DNA from: DAOTVC01 sp034437215
Lineage (GTDB): Bacteria > Chloroflexota > Anaerolineae > B4-G1 > SLSP01
Assembly (NCBI GenBank): GCA_034437215.1
Contig: DAOTVC010000065.1
Span: 1-35,307, forward strand
Direction: 5' to 3'
DNA length: 35,307 nucleotides
Below are positions 23,923 through 32,743 of this stretch, piece after piece. The notes under the pieces were generated by a model. The model was not told the origin of the DNA. It was given only the letters and a program-made list of their open reading frames with translations, and did no database searches. Both the position numbers and the translations under genes were made by a program. Position 1 is the first letter of the stretch. Every line of letters begins with the position of its first letter.

Positions 23923-24882
23923 TTATGCCTCGTCCGTATCCCGCATCACCGTGGACACGTAGACCACGAGGAAGACGATCAAGATCAGGAGCAGAATCAT
24001 CGCGTTGGCAGCCCCCTTCCCAAAGTCATAGGAGCGGAAACTGAATTGGTAGGTGAGCACCGGTAGGACGTTGGTTCCGTAACCGCCCCCCGTCAACAGC
24101 CAGATGTCGTCGAACTTGTTGAAGGTCCAGATCAGGCGCAGCAGAAAGATAGAGCCGAGGACGTAACGCAGGGCCGGCAGGGTAACGTACCAGAACTTCT
24201 GCCACAGAGTGGCACCGGCGACCGTAGCTACCTCGTAGAGGGTCTCATCGATAGCCTGCAGGCGGGCCAGGATCATGAGCATGGCAAAGGGGAAGTAACG
24301 CCAGCCCTGGAAGATGATAACGAGCAGCATGGCCAGGCCGCGGGTGGCCAGATAGGCCCGGGGCTGCTCGATCAGGCCGATGTCCAGCAGGAGGTCGTTG
24401 AGAACGCCCGAGGGGCGCGGGTCGAGGATCCACTTCCAGACGAAGGCTACGCTGACGATGGGGGCGACGTAGGGAAAGAGAAAGACGGCGCGAACGCTGC
24501 CCCGCCCCTTGAAGGGCTGGTTGAGGAGCAGCGCCGCCACGAGCCCCACCAGAACCGTGAGGATGGTGGAAGCGAAGGAGTAGACGACGCTGTTGATAGC
24601 GGCGCCCCAGTTGAGGGGCCCTTGATACTTGAAGGCGAAGTCGGCAACGACCCGTTTGAAGTTCTGCAGGCCGACGAACTCCACCCCGAAGATGTTGCTG
24701 AGATTCCCCAGCCCTACGTCGTGAAAGCTGATCCAGATGCTGAAGAGGGCCGGGAAGAGCACTAATCCAAAGACGATGAGCGCCGTCGGAGAGACGAGCA
24801 CCCAGGCGAGACGCGCCTCCTTTGCACGAAGCGACAGCCCTCCGCGCCCTTTGACAGCCGGCTTGTCCTGTGCCTTCGTCAT
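23923..24882 (-). CDS. Carbohydrate ABC transporter permease (MalF type)
   Basis: The 319-residue protein starts with a basic cytosolic stretch, then about six helices beginning with LAWVLVSPTALIVFGLVLFPALF. The EAA-like loop reads LYEVATVAGATLWQKFWYVTLPAL. GGGAGGTTACG precedes the ATG. The gap of 118 bases to the binding protein gene contains a GC-rich dyad region (GGGGGTCC and GGTCCCCC), which could lower permease expression relative to the binding protein. Confidence 0.95.
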   Translation of the reverse strand: MTKAQDKPAVKGRGGLSLRAKEARLAWVLVSPTALIVFGLVLFPALFSIWISFHDVGLGNLSNIFGVEFVGLQNFKRVVADFAFKYQGPLNWGAAINSVVYSFASTILTVLVGLVAALLLNQPFKGRGSVRAVFLFPYVAPIVSVAFVWKWILDPRPSGVLNDLLLDIGLIEQPRAYLATRGLAMLLVIIFQGWRYFPFAMLMILARLQAIDETLYEVATVAGATLWQKFWYVTLPALRYVLGSIFLLRLIWTFNKFDDIWLLTGGGYGTNVLPVLTYQFSFRSYDFGKGAANAMILLLILIVFLVVYVSTVMRDTDEA

Positions 24883-25000
24883 CGTAACCTCCCTTCGAAA
24901 CTAAAACGCCGGTACGCCCCCAAGTTAGCAGCAGGAACAATTGGGGGACCGGGGAGATCCCTGGAGGGACCCCCCCGGCGGTGACAAGCAGGGGCAAGCC

Positions 25001-26431
25001 TTACTGGCGGTCGGCCAGCATCTGCTCGACCTGCTGTTGCAGCCACGCGGCACCCTCTTCGGGCGTCATCGAGCCCTCGATGGCGATGTTGCTGATCACC
25101 TGCGGGATCAACAGGCGCCCCTCGATATCGCCGATGACCGCGCGCTGCGTGGCATCGTACTCGGGGCGGAAGAGCCAGCGCTGCATGGTGTTGTAGCCGT
25201 TGGCGATCTGGTCCAGGGTCTCATCCGAGTAGTATTGGAAGTACTCGCTGCTCTCCTTCCACTCCTCCACCGCGCTCTCCAGCACCGGAACCTTACCGAA
25301 GGGAGCCAGGGCCAGCACGTCCTGGTAGCCCTCCGTCAGGAAGTACTCGGCGACCATCTGAGCCTCGGGATCGGCCCCCTGGGGGAAGGCCAGGGTGACC
25401 AGCTGTCCGTAGGTGGCCTCACCGTTGGGGCCCTCCATGTTGGAGGCAAAGGCTGTCTTTGCCGGTAGATCTTCTACCGCGATCTCGATGGCACCGCCGC
25501 TCTCCAGGTCCGAGCCCTCGACGAGGTCATCCATGATGTAGGTGCTGTAGAAGAGCATCCCCGCCTGATCCAGCTGATAGGCTTCGCGTGCCCCCCGCCA
25601 ATACTGAGGACCGGGCTGAGCACAACGCTGTAGCCCGCTGTAGAAGTCCAGGGCCGCGATCATCTCCGGCGTGTCGAAGGTCACATTGCCCTCAGTATCG
25701 AAAGGCCAAGCGTCGTTGGAGATGGCCACCTGCTCGAAGATCTGATGCCCGTAGTTCTGACCGGGATCGGTGCCGAGGGTAATAGCGTAATCCAACCCTC
25801 CGGTGCCGGGCAAAGTATCGCACGCCTCGTTGATAGCCTCCCAGCTCACCGGGGCGGGCAGTCCGGCCGCCTCGAAGACATCCTCCCGGTACCAGATGGC
25901 CTGAATCCACCCATCGAAAGGAACGGCCGCGTAGTTCCCCGTCGCGGGATTGGTCACCATCTCCAGAGGCCCGGCGCGGAAATCATCTTGCCCGATCGCC
26001 TCGATGACCGACATCACGGCCTCTTCGTCCAAGATGTCGTCGGCCGCAAAGGCCGCAACCCGTTCTACACCCATGCGGATGATGTCCGGGGGGCGGTTCG
26101 CGGCCAGAGCCGTCGCCATGCGTTGGGAGACACCCGCCTCCTCGATGGGCACGATGCGCACTTCGATCTCGGGGTGCTCGTCCATGAAACGCTCGGCGAT
26201 CTCCTCGTAGCGCGTGATGCGCTCCTCCTCATTGTCGGTGGACCAGAACTCGACGACGACCTCGGGTTCCATCACGACCGTGCGCTCGACCTCCACGGTG
26301 CGCTCGACCTCCACGGTGCGCTCTACAGGCACCTCCACGGTGACGGTAACCGTCTCAGACTCGCTCGCGCAACCGCCTAGCAGGCTCAACACGAGCAGCA
26401 CGCCCAGTATCAAACTCACTCGCCTCTTCAT
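25001..26431 (-). CDS. Extracellular solute-binding lipoprotein, family 1
   Basis: This 476-residue protein captures a sugar or glycoside for the two permeases downstream. It has a lipoprotein signal peptide with a GGC lipobox, then a repeated linker VEVERTVEVERT. The binding domain starts at VVVEFWSTDNEEERI, the family 1 signature region, with EVRIVPIEEAG and later QQQVEQMLADRQ at the end. I chose the ATG at 26429-26431, where GGAGGAG is 5 nt upstream; an upstream frame to 26485 adds non-signal sequence. It follows lacI after 93 bases, without a promoter of its own that I can see. Confidence 0.94.
   Translation of the reverse strand: MKRRVSLILGVLLVLSLLGGCASESETVTVTVEVPVERTVEVERTVEVERTVVMEPEVVVEFWSTDNEEERITRYEEIAERFMDEHPEIEVRIVPIEEAGVSQRMATALAANRPPDIIRMGVERVAAFAADDILDEEAVMSVIEAIGQDDFRAGPLEMVTNPATGNYAAVPFDGWIQAIWYREDVFEAAGLPAPVSWEAINEACDTLPGTGGLDYAITLGTDPGQNYGHQIFEQVAISNDAWPFDTEGNVTFDTPEMIAALDFYSGLQRCAQPGPQYWRGAREAYQLDQAGMLFYSTYIMDDLVEGSDLESGGAIEIAVEDLPAKTAFASNMEGPNGEATYGQLVTLAFPQGADPEAQMVAEYFLTEGYQDVLALAPFGKVPVLESAVEEWKESSEYFQYYSDETLDQIANGYNTMQRWLFRPEYDATQRAVIGDIEGRLLIPQVISNIAIEGSMTPEEGAAWLQQQVEQMLADRQ
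26281..26316. repeat. Tandem 18-bp repeat in the solute-binding lipoprotein linker
   Basis: The unit TGCGCTCGACCTCCACGG occurs twice without change and a third copy diverges. In the coded protein it yields the repeated VEVERT hexapeptide between lipid anchor and binding domain. Confidence 0.85.
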
Positions 26432-26524
26432 CAAACTCCTCCTTGCATGATAGATTATGTGAACTACAACTTGACCAACCGACAACCCTTATCGCGAGAT
26501 CACCCCCTTCCACGCCATGGACCT

Positions 26525-27541
26525 TCAAACATCAAAAGCAGTGGACTGCCTTACGATAAGCTCAGGTTGAAGCAGTACGTGCTCCTCCTCTAACGGCTCC
26601 TCGTCCAACATCTGTAACAACATCGTGCAGATGCGCCATCCTATCCGGTAGATGGGCTGACGCAGGGTGGTAAACGGTGGATGGGCCATACGCGCCAGGG
26701 GAATGTCGTCGAAGCCGGCGACTGCCAGATCCTGGCCTACCTGCAGGCCCTGCTCTTGAGCGGCGCTCATCACCCCCATGGCCATGAGATCGTTACAGGC
26801 AATAATGGCTGTGGGACGCGGCTCCCTCCGGAGCAGCACTCGTCCGGCCTCGTAACCCGAGGATTCGGTAAGGCCTCCCGTCACCACCCACGCCTCCTCC
26901 AACTCGATCCCCCGCTCCTCCAGAGCCTCGCGGTAACCGGCAAAGCGGTGAACGGAGAACATCAGCTCCCAAGGAGCGCTGATGTAGCCGATGTGCCGGT
27001 GTCCGCGATCGAGGAGGTGGCGCGTGAGCATTGCCATACCTGCCTGCCCGTCTACGTCCACGTAAGGGAAGTCGATGTCCAGATCTGTGCGGCCGAAGGC
27101 CACGAAAGGGAAGCGTGCTTCCATCAGATAAGCGACGCGGGGATCCTGCTGGCGGGTACGCACGACGAGCAGGCCGTCGACGCGCCGCTCGCGTACCAGG
27201 CGCTTGTAGCCCTCCAGCTCCTCGGCGCCCGGGGCCCGGGTCGAGACGAGCAGATCGCGCTCGTGCTCCGCGGTCGCGTTACCGATGCCGGCGAGTAGTT
27301 CTACGAAGAAAGGGTCGGAAAAGCGCGGGCCAAAAGTTGGAATGACGAAGCCAAGGGTGTCCGTACGCTGTTTCTGAAGACGCCGTGCGGTGACGTTGGG
27401 ATGGTATCCCATCTCCGCTGCCACCTCGAGCACCCGCTGACGAGTCTCCGCCGACACCCCGCTCGCGTCGGCCAAGGCGCGCGACACGGTGGCGATGGAG
27501 ACCCCCAGCCTATCGGCGACGTCCTGCAAAGTGACGGGCAC
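26525..27541 (-). CDS. LacI-family transcription repressor
   Basis: The 338-residue protein has the LacI helix-turn-helix (TLQDVADRLGVSIATVSRALAD, residues 4-25), hinge region NVTARRLQKQRTDTLGFV and a sugar-sensing periplasmic-binding-type domain with FPYVDVDGQAGMAM, HRHIGYI and ACNDLMAMGVM. A GTG start at 27541 has GAGGAGGGTAGCC upstream. It probably controls the locus that follows and itself, since two palindromic operators lie at its promoter. The effector is unknown but should be the transported sugar or a phosphorolysis product. Confidence 0.95.
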   Translation of the reverse strand: MPVTLQDVADRLGVSIATVSRALADASGVSAETRQRVLEVAAEMGYHPNVTARRLQKQRTDTLGFVIPTFGPRFSDPFFVELLAGIGNATAEHERDLLVSTRAPGAEELEGYKRLVRERRVDGLLVVRTRQQDPRVAYLMEARFPFVAFGRTDLDIDFPYVDVDGQAGMAMLTRHLLDRGHRHIGYISAPWELMFSVHRFAGYREALEERGIELEEAWVVTGGLTESSGYEAGRVLLRREPRPTAIIACNDLMAMGVMSAAQEQGLQVGQDLAVAGFDDIPLARMAHPPFTTLRQPIYRIGWRICTMLLQMLDEEPLEEEHVLLQPELIVRQSTAFDV

Positions 27542-27596
27542 GGCTACCCTCCTCGTGCGGATGTGGTGGAGCGACGTGGTTGGCTTGCCAGGCTTC

Positions 27597-27641
27597 GTAA
27601 ACGTTTACAACCTACTTCCATTGTATACGTAAACGTTTACG
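27597..27641. promoter_or_regulatory. Pair of LacI-type operators
   Basis: GTAAACGTTTAC occurs at 27597-27608 and 27629-27640, the second within a 14-bp perfect palindrome. Their centres are 32 bases apart, about three helical turns. One lies inside the promoter and one just after the predicted start of transcription. Confidence 0.88.
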
Positions 27642-27648
27642 ATGTCAA
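27620..27648 (-). promoter_or_regulatory. Promoter of lacI and the carbohydrate operon
   Basis: On the minus strand TTGACA (27643-27648) and TACAAT (27620-27625) are 17 nt apart. The perfect palindrome CGTAAACGTTTACG (27628-27641) fills the spacer, so a bound repressor would block RNA polymerase. Confidence 0.85.
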
Positions 27649-27802
27649 GCCTTTCTCAGTAAATTGCCTGCGATTCCAAAATTCCCGCGTAAACTTTCTT
27701 ACCTTACCCACTATCTGTGAGGCTACCTTCCGGAAGTCTCTCCCGAGACCACTCCTCCTTCAACATATCCAAAAATATATCCCCCTTCTATATCCAGATA
27801 CA

Positions 27803-27831
27803 TTTACAAGGATGGGTATCTTTGTTATTCT
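27803..27831 (+). promoter_or_regulatory. Promoter of the DUF3309 gene
   Basis: TTTACA (27803-27808) and TATTCT (27826-27831) are 17 nt apart, roughly 48 bases before the ATG at 27879. The sequence between this and the lacI operators (27650-27800) is AT-rich with no recognisable feature. Confidence 0.6.
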
Positions 27832-27878
27832 ATAAGCAGGTAATCGGTAACCATCACTTTCAGAGGAGGGTTTTTAAA

Positions 27879-28031
27879 ATGTCTTGGATCATCTTTTTGA
27901 TTCTGTTGATTCTATTGATCGCGGCCATTCCCGCCTGGCCCTACAGTCGGGGTTGGGGATATGCCCCCAGCGGCATTTTGGGAACGTTGCTCATCATTCT
28001 GCTCATTGCTTGGCTGCTCGGGGCGATCTAG
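27879..28031 (+). CDS. DUF3309-family small membrane peptide
   Basis: A 50-residue peptide with two hydrophobic segments around the signature PAWPYSRGWGYAPSG: the first is WIIFLILLILLIAAI and the second ILGTLLIILLIAWLLGAI. DUF3309 proteins are of unknown function, often seen as stress-associated small membrane proteins. GAGGAGGG is 9 nt before the ATG. It has its own promoter and a strong terminator, so it is a monocistronic gene. It is missed by length-filtered gene calling. Confidence 0.88.
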   Translation: MSWIIFLILLILLIAAIPAWPYSRGWGYAPSGILGTLLIILLIAWLLGAI

Positions 28032-28056
28032 TAATCTCGATCTCTGCCCAGCAGGG

Positions 28057-28103
28057 GAACAACGGCTATACGACAGACGAAGTCGGTAGCCGTTGTTCTT
28101 TTT
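28057..28103 (+). terminator. Rho-independent terminator after the DUF3309 gene
   Basis: GAACAACGGCTA (28057-28068) pairs perfectly with TAGCCGTTGTTC (28087-28098), followed by TTTTT. The 18-nt loop contains a smaller CGAC/GTCG pairing. Confidence 0.9.
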
Positions 28104-28147
28104 CTCGTTTTCGTTGAAGGACCGATAAGGAGGAGGCTAAAGAACTC

Positions 28148-28693
28148 ATGACTGACAAACTCAGGGGCAAGAAGATCGCCATGCTCGTGGCCGACGGCTT
28201 CGAGCAGGAGGAGCTCACCCGACCCAAGCAGGCACTCGAGGAGGCGGGCGCTCAGGTAGAGATCATCTCACCCTCCGAAGGAGGGCAGGTTAAGGGTTGG
28301 GATCACACCCAGTGGGGGGACAAATTCCCCATCGATGTGCACCTCGAGAACGCCAAGGCGGAGGACTACGACGCCCTCGTGCTACCCGGAGGTGTGATGA
28401 ACCCCGATCATCTCCGTCGCTACGATGAGGCGGTCGAGTTTGCCAAGCACTTTTTCGAAGCCGGCAAGCCCATCGCTGCCATCTGTCACGGGCCCTGGCT
28501 ACTGGCGGAGGCCGACGTCCTCAAGGGACGCAAGCTGACCTCCTACTTCTCCATCAGCACCGATCTCAAGAACGCGGGAGCGGAATGGGTGGACGAGGAG
28601 GTCGTCGTAGACCGCAACTTGATCACCAGCCGCAAGCCTGCCGATATCCCCGCCTTCAACCGGGAGATTATCGACAAGGTCGGAGGAGCCTGA
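28148..28693 (+). CDS. PfpI/DJ-1 family protein (YhbO-type)
   Basis: The 181-residue cytosolic protein belongs to the PfpI branch of the DJ-1 superfamily, whose members are described as proteases or protein deglycases acting on glyoxal-type damage. The nucleophile is Cys113 followed by His114 in AAICHGPWLL, and the conserved Glu is in VADGFEQEE near residue 19. DALVLPGGVMNPDHLR and WVDEEVVVDRNLITSRKPADIPAF are typical. GGAGGAGG-type sequence precedes the ATG. It stands alone between two terminators. Confidence 0.93.
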   Translation: MTDKLRGKKIAMLVADGFEQEELTRPKQALEEAGAQVEIISPSEGGQVKGWDHTQWGDKFPIDVHLENAKAEDYDALVLPGGVMNPDHLRRYDEAVEFAKHFFEAGKPIAAICHGPWLLAEADVLKGRKLTSYFSISTDLKNAGAEWVDEEVVVDRNLITSRKPADIPAFNREIIDKVGGA

Positions 28694-28805
28694 TCTAGAA
28701 CACCGACTGCGATCAGGACGCCGGGAGGAGAGGCGACCGACAACCCATAGATGAGAAAGCCTTCTGCGAGAGGAGGGACCGAGTCACCGCTCCCAGCGTC
28801 AGTAA

Positions 28806-28835
28806 AACCCGCCCCGGCTATAACCGGGGCGGGTT
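28806..28835. terminator. Hairpin terminator between convergent genes
   Basis: AACCCGCCCCGG (28806-28817) and CCGGGGCGGGTT (28824-28835) form a 12-bp stem with loop CTATAA. On the minus strand it is followed by TTTT, so it ends the ABC operon; it may also stop transcription from the PfpI gene. Confidence 0.85.
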
Positions 28836-28854
28836 CACGTGAGCCGAGGACTCC

Positions 28855-29826
28855 CTAGGGGAGAAGAGTAGGTGCGGGTGTGGTTTCGGCCTGCAAAAGA
28901 ACCTCCCGTGCGCTTTCGACCAGGGGCTGCACGTTGGCTTCAGAGACGGTGACGTAGTAGGGTGAGGTGGAGGATTTCACGACGTAACTGCCCCGGTCGG
29001 GATCGTGAGCACCCACGGTGAGGATGAAGGCCTCATCGGCAGTGCGCAGGGTGATCACTGCAGCGGGTTCGTCCATCCCGTACTCACCTTGCTCGGCCTT
29101 GCCCAACGGGCGCAGGAGGTTCACCGCCGTGGCCCGGCTCGCCAGCGTGGCTACCTCGTTGGCCGCCAGCGTCTCGGCCTCCTCAAGCCCCTTGAGGGTC
29201 CAGCCCGCAGCTGCCCCTTCCCCATCCCGTAGCAGCGTGATGCTGCCCTGCTCGTTGCGCACCTCGATCTCGAGCACCTCATCCGGGGGCACCATGAAGT
29301 AGGTCGTGTCCACCCAGGATGCCGCGGCGGTGTCGAGGGTCCAGGCGGAGAGCCTGTCCGTCAGATAGATCTCGTCCTGCCCATCCCGGCGTACGTGCAC
29401 GGCACTGTAACGAGGGGACGTGCCCAGGTAGAGAATACGCCCTGAACCGTCCTCCTGCTCGAAGATAAGGCGCCGGATGAAGTCGTCCTCCGCCACCTGG
29501 AGCCGCTCCCGGCTGGCCTCCGTGCGCGCCACGAGCGTGCTCGTATCCAGAGCCGCCAGCGCCTGCAGCACCGGATCAATGGTCGAGGACTTCGCGGGGT
29601 AGTTACCGGCCTCCGGCAGCACCCACTCGTCATCGATGCGCCGCAGCTCGATGCGCCCCCTCTGATCATCGACGATGGAGAGCGAGACGATGAGTTCGGG
29701 GTCGAGGTCCGGAAAGAGCGCCTCCCCGGCCCCCACCTCCGCCGGGCGAGGCCAGAAGACGAAGAGAGTGAGGAGGATCTGAAGAACCAGGACGCCCACA
29801 AGAATCAAGTGCTGTCGCTTCATCAT
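28855..29826 (-). CDS. DUF4340-domain membrane-anchored protein
   Basis: A 323-residue protein with an N-terminal membrane helix (LILVGVLVLQILLTLFVFW) and a large extracytoplasmic part made of repeated beta-rich DUF4340 modules: LFPDLDPELIVSLSI, DEWVLPEAGNYPAKSSTIDPVLQAL and later GEYGMDEPAAVITLRT. The domain regularly accompanies Gld-like ABC systems. Its ATG at 29824-29826 overlaps the stop of the preceding gene as ATGATGA; GGAGGTG is upstream. Function is not known beyond that association. Confidence 0.88.
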   Translation of the reverse strand: MMKRQHLILVGVLVLQILLTLFVFWPRPAEVGAGEALFPDLDPELIVSLSIVDDQRGRIELRRIDDEWVLPEAGNYPAKSSTIDPVLQALAALDTSTLVARTEASRERLQVAEDDFIRRLIFEQEDGSGRILYLGTSPRYSAVHVRRDGQDEIYLTDRLSAWTLDTAAASWVDTTYFMVPPDEVLEIEVRNEQGSITLLRDGEGAAAGWTLKGLEEAETLAANEVATLASRATAVNLLRPLGKAEQGEYGMDEPAAVITLRTADEAFILTVGAHDPDRGSYVVKSSTSPYYVTVSEANVQPLVESAREVLLQAETTPAPTLLP

Positions 29827-32741
29827 TTCACCTCCGTTGGGGACGATGGTGTAGATTCGGGCAGGGGTCCCCCCACGTCCTCCGTCCGGACCAGGGCCAT
29901 CGGGGCTTCGTTGCGACGGCGCAGCGTGGAGACGATACCGATGCCCAGTAGAGAGAAGAGGGCGAGAGCGTAGTTGACGACCTCGGCGAAGGACTGCTGG
30001 CTCTCGCTGAGGGGGTAGAGCACGCGGGCGGAGGTGCCCCGGGCGCGAATCTCCAGCAGGTCGGCGTCCTCCGTGGCCCAGGCCACGGCATTCTGCACGA
30101 ACCTCACGTTGTTGAGATAGCGGTCGCCCACGAGCTGCGAGGAGAGGTTGAAGACGACGTCGTCCACGAACTCCGCGCTGCCCACGACGAGCAGACGGGC
30201 AGTAACCGGCGAGCGCTCGATGGTACCGGGCACTCCCCGCGATTCCGCATCCTCCGCCGGCTCCAGATTCACGAGAGGCGAGGGTCGGTCCCGGAAAGCA
30301 CTCTCGAAGACCCCCTGCACCGCCACCGCCAACGGATAGGAGCGGCGCTCCTCGCCCACAGGAAAGCCCCACTCCGGGTAGAGCTCGAAGTCCGGCATGA
30401 TCTGGACGTTCGAGGTCGACCACGAGTCCTCGCTGGACTCCAGAAGAACCACCACCTCCCGATCGACATTCAACACCTCATCCACGGTGATAGGAGAGGT
30501 CCAGTTGAGGGTTATGGCGGGCAGGTTGGAGACGACGGGGTTTGAAGAGGCCATGCCGTCGGGCAGCACGTAGACGAAGAAGGGGTAGTCCATGGCCTGC
30601 ACCTCCTGGACCTGGAAGTCGCCGACCTGGCGGTTGATCAAGACCGGGAAGGGCTCGTTCTGGGGATCGAGAACCAAGGCCTCCTCCACGGTGATCCCGT
30701 AGCTCTCCAGCAGGGGCCCGACCCCCCCGGCGAGAGGGCGCAGAGCCAGTCCTCCGGTCATCTGATCGGGATTCAAGGTGTAGTTCCCCGCCGTGACGAT
30801 CACCGCCCCCCCGCGCATGAGATACTGGTCGATGGCGTAGCGCTCCACATCGGTTAGATTCTGGGGTGCCACGATGACCAGGACGTCGACATCTGCCGCG
30901 ATCTGCCCGGTACTGAGGTCGACGGCACGCACCTCGTACTCCTGCCGCAGGGCCTCCTCGATCACCTGCCAAGAGGCGAGGGGCTGTTGCATCTGCCCGA
31001 ACATGTCCTGGGTGGGGGTGGCGGGCGGCTTCCAGAGCCCGACGACCCGCAGGAAGCCCGTCGAGGCCCGCTTCAGACCCGACTCGATGGCCGTCCGCAC
31101 GTCCGCCTCGCTGAACTCCCCGGAGGGGGAGATCGGCTGCGCCTCATCCCCCACCTGGAGCACCAGGTAGAGGTAGTAAGACTCGTCGGAGAAGATTGAG
31201 CTAGCGAAGGGGGTCAGCCCGTAGAGCTCGTAGAGCTGGTCACGAGTAACGGGGCTGTCGGGAGCATCGGGATTGACGACGTTGTAGACGAACCGCCCCT
31301 CCGACGCCTCGGCAAGCTCCGACGCCACCGTTTCGATGGTGCCCGACACACCGCTCAGGTAGTCGGGCAGCGTATCGGGCGTGACGTAGAAGGTCAGCTC
31401 CGCCGGCTCGGGAAGGGAAGTCAGGATTGCGTCGATGCTCTGGAATCCGTAGACGGTCTTCTTGATAGCGCTCGTCAGGTCGTACTCCAAGTTACGGAGG
31501 CGCACGTCGAGGGTCCCATCACGCCGGGGCTCTACCTCGATGAGGTCCTGAAAGTTCAGAACCTGGCTCTGGTCCCCGTACTGAATAAGGATGTCGAAGT
31601 AGGCGTTGACGATGGAGGACTCGTAGCGGTCGGCAATCTGGAAGGGGGAGGGACGGATACCGTAGACCTGATTGGCCTCCGCCTCGAGATCCGGCTCCTC
31701 GACAGGATCGATGATCTCCAGATCGATCATCCCGTCGGAGGCTACCTCGTACTCCCGCAGCATATCGTTGACCAGGGGAACGAGAGGGGCCAGCAGGGGG
31801 TGCGTGCGTTCGCTGAAGTATCCACGAATCAGCAGCGGCTCCCGCAGGTTGCTCACCAGCTCCCGGGTGGGTTCAGAGAGGGTGTACTCACCCGCCTCCG
31901 TGAGATCGACGCGCAGACCACGCAGCGGATAGGTCCACAGGTTGACGAAGAGCAGATTGAGCACCAACAGCCCCGAGGTCAGAGCAACGGCGGTGCGCTG
32001 GGCGGAGGTGCGCCCGCTGTAACTCCACCCCTGCGCCTTAAGGGAGAGGACGTTCAGCGTGAGGAAGATGCCCGTCAACGAGAGGTAGTAGAGGAGATCG
32101 CGGATGTCGATCACACCCCGTTGAATGCTCTCGAAGCGACTGCCGGCTCCTACCGCTCGTAGGAGATCGCCCACCTGCTGTCCGGCGAAGTCCGTCACCC
32201 CTCCAGAACCGAGGAGATAGAGAATTCCGCAGACGAGGATGGTGGTGATGAGGGAGACGATCTGGTTGTCCGTGCGAGAGGAGAGGAAGAGCCCGATGGC
32301 AGCGTAGGCTCCGGCCAGGAGCAAGGAGGCGAGATAACCGCCCAGGACGGGTCCCCAGTCGAGATTGCCCAAGAGGGAGACCGTCAGCGGCAGGTAGAGG
32401 GTGAGAGCCAGGGCCAAAGCCACCAGGGCGACGACGGAGAGGAACTTGCCGATAACCAGCCGGGTCGTGGAGACGGGCAGGGTCAACAGGATCTCCAGCG
32501 TGCCGGCGCGCTGCTCCTCACTCCACTGCCGCATGGTCAGCGCGGCGACGAGGAAGATCATCAGAACCGGCATCCAGCGGAAGAGAGGGCGCAGATCTGC
32601 AACTCCACGGGCGAAGAAGGTCTCCACCCAGAAGAAGGCAAAGAGCGTCACCGCCAAAAAGGAGCCCACGAAGATGAGCGCCATCGGTGAGCCGAAGTAG
32701 CCCTGCAGCTCCTTGCGTGTCACTGCCAATATCTGTCTCAT
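29823..32741 (-). CDS. ABC-2 permease fused to GldG-like domain (GldFG-type)
   Basis: This 972-residue protein joins two proteins that are separate in Bacteroidetes. Residues 1 to about 240 form an ABC-2 permease with six helices (RKELQGYFGSPMALIFVGSFL start, EEQRAGTLEILLTLPVS coupling segment). After another helix (about 260-280) comes the large GldG/IFT52-like extracytoplasmic domain: YTLSEPTRELVSNL, DVLVIVAPQNLTDVERYAIDQYLMRGGAVIVTAG. A final helix lies near the C-terminus (ALALFSLLGIGIVSTL). It works with the ATPase encoded 2 bases upstream. The cargo is unknown; the Bacteroidetes system is tied to gliding, which is not implied here. Confidence 0.92.
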   Translation of the reverse strand: MRQILAVTRKELQGYFGSPMALIFVGSFLAVTLFAFFWVETFFARGVADLRPLFRWMPVLMIFLVAALTMRQWSEEQRAGTLEILLTLPVSTTRLVIGKFLSVVALVALALALTLYLPLTVSLLGNLDWGPVLGGYLASLLLAGAYAAIGLFLSSRTDNQIVSLITTILVCGILYLLGSGGVTDFAGQQVGDLLRAVGAGSRFESIQRGVIDIRDLLYYLSLTGIFLTLNVLSLKAQGWSYSGRTSAQRTAVALTSGLLVLNLLFVNLWTYPLRGLRVDLTEAGEYTLSEPTRELVSNLREPLLIRGYFSERTHPLLAPLVPLVNDMLREYEVASDGMIDLEIIDPVEEPDLEAEANQVYGIRPSPFQIADRYESSIVNAYFDILIQYGDQSQVLNFQDLIEVEPRRDGTLDVRLRNLEYDLTSAIKKTVYGFQSIDAILTSLPEPAELTFYVTPDTLPDYLSGVSGTIETVASELAEASEGRFVYNVVNPDAPDSPVTRDQLYELYGLTPFASSIFSDESYYLYLVLQVGDEAQPISPSGEFSEADVRTAIESGLKRASTGFLRVVGLWKPPATPTQDMFGQMQQPLASWQVIEEALRQEYEVRAVDLSTGQIAADVDVLVIVAPQNLTDVERYAIDQYLMRGGAVIVTAGNYTLNPDQMTGGLALRPLAGGVGPLLESYGITVEEALVLDPQNEPFPVLINRQVGDFQVQEVQAMDYPFFVYVLPDGMASSNPVVSNLPAITLNWTSPITVDEVLNVDREVVVLLESSEDSWSTSNVQIMPDFELYPEWGFPVGEERRSYPLAVAVQGVFESAFRDRPSPLVNLEPAEDAESRGVPGTIERSPVTARLLVVGSAEFVDDVVFNLSSQLVGDRYLNNVRFVQNAVAWATEDADLLEIRARGTSARVLYPLSESQQSFAEVVNYALALFSLLGIGIVSTLRRRNEAPMALVRTEDVGGPLPESTPSSPTEVK

Positions 32742-32743
32742 CG

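Noticed and set aside
24883..25000. Attenuator hairpin between the binding protein and permease genes
   Set aside because: The GGGGGTCC/GGTCCCCC pairing has mismatches and no U-tract; noted only as a possible effect in the gene entry.
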